In this document: piece after piece, positions 32,725 to 32,779 of the stretch | Layout of the letters: each line of letters begins with the position of its first letter | Position numbering within the stretch: position 1 is the stretch's first letter | NCBI GenBank assembly: GCA_964480915.1 | Contig: CAYZRS010000055.1 | Span: 1-32,779 of the forward strand | From: CAWGCE01 sp964480915 | GTDB lineage: Bacteria; Planctomycetota; Planctomycetia; Pirellulales; Pirellulaceae | Direction: 5' to 3' | Length of the DNA: 32,779 bases | The notes under the pieces: model-generated | What the model was told of the DNA's origin: nothing | The model's input: the letters and a program-made list of their open reading frames with translations, nothing else | The model's database searches: none | Made by a program: the position numbers and the translations under genes

Positions 32725-32779
32725 GATCTGAGATCTGAGATCTGAGATTTGAGATTTGAGATTTGAGATTTGAGATTTG
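32725..32779. repeat. GATCTGA / GATTTGA heptamer tandem array (right end)
   Basis: Three copies of GATCTGA (32725-32745) pass into five copies of GATTTGA, the last one partial, running off the window edge. This is the same unit and orientation as the left-end array, with C-variants at the outer side that mark the decayed edge of the array. Confidence 0.95.

Overview
The window looks like a chromosomal stretch from a planctomycete, most likely of the Pirellulales/Pirellulaceae type. This is judged from gene content: many secreted TPR, HEAT and PEGA proteins of a typical planctomycete style, a glycine/cysteine-rich exported protein, tandem CNNM proteins, a double-length ABC-2 permease, an Mla-type lipid transport operon and an LptF/LptG permease, all in moderately GC-rich DNA with weak or absent Shine-Dalgarno sites. 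Genus cannot be fixed from the sequence alone. No rRNA, tRNA, CRISPR array, transposase or phage gene is visible. Both ends of the window run into the same TGAGATT heptamer array in the same orientation, so the window is probably a contig broken at a dispersed repeat.

Layout. 1-6.3 kb: a 1114-residue exported TPR protein, a small winged-helix protein, a PsbP/Mog1-like hypothetical, a TPR lipoprotein and an 82-residue small protein ending in a clear terminator. 6.3-10.5 kb (minus): a double ABC-2 permease followed by two translationally coupled CNNM/CorC-type membrane proteins. 10.9-15.2 kb (plus): two tandem, related but divergent dynamin-like GTPases with an unusual G3 box, then a PHB-depolymerase-like esterase. 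15.4-18.1 kb: an exported TPR protein convergent with a Gly/Cys-rich exported protein, sharing a bidirectional terminator. 18.5-20.4 kb: three unrecognised proteins, one of them a membrane protein with a ribbon-helix-helix-like tail. 20.6-23.6 kb: an MlaE-MlaF-MlaD operon. 23.8-26.4 kb: a Met/His-rich CxxC exported protein, a PEGA lipoprotein and a PP2C phosphatase with membrane segments. 26.5-29.4 kb: an LptF/LptG permease and NAD(P)H-hydrate epimerase, convergent with a diadenylate cyclase of DacZ-like architecture. 29.8-32.5 kb (minus): a HEAT-repeat lipoprotein, then a large exported protein of possible alpha/alpha-toroid fold.

The theme is the cell envelope: lipid transport (MlaEFD, LptF/G), exported repeat scaffolds (TPR, HEAT, PEGA, Gly/Cys), membrane proteins (CNNM, ABC-2) and membrane-active GTPases. 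The best candidate for a little-described system is the pair of GTPases at 10876-14324, with the Gly/Cys-rich protein, the membrane-tethered RHH protein and the DacZ-like cyclase next.
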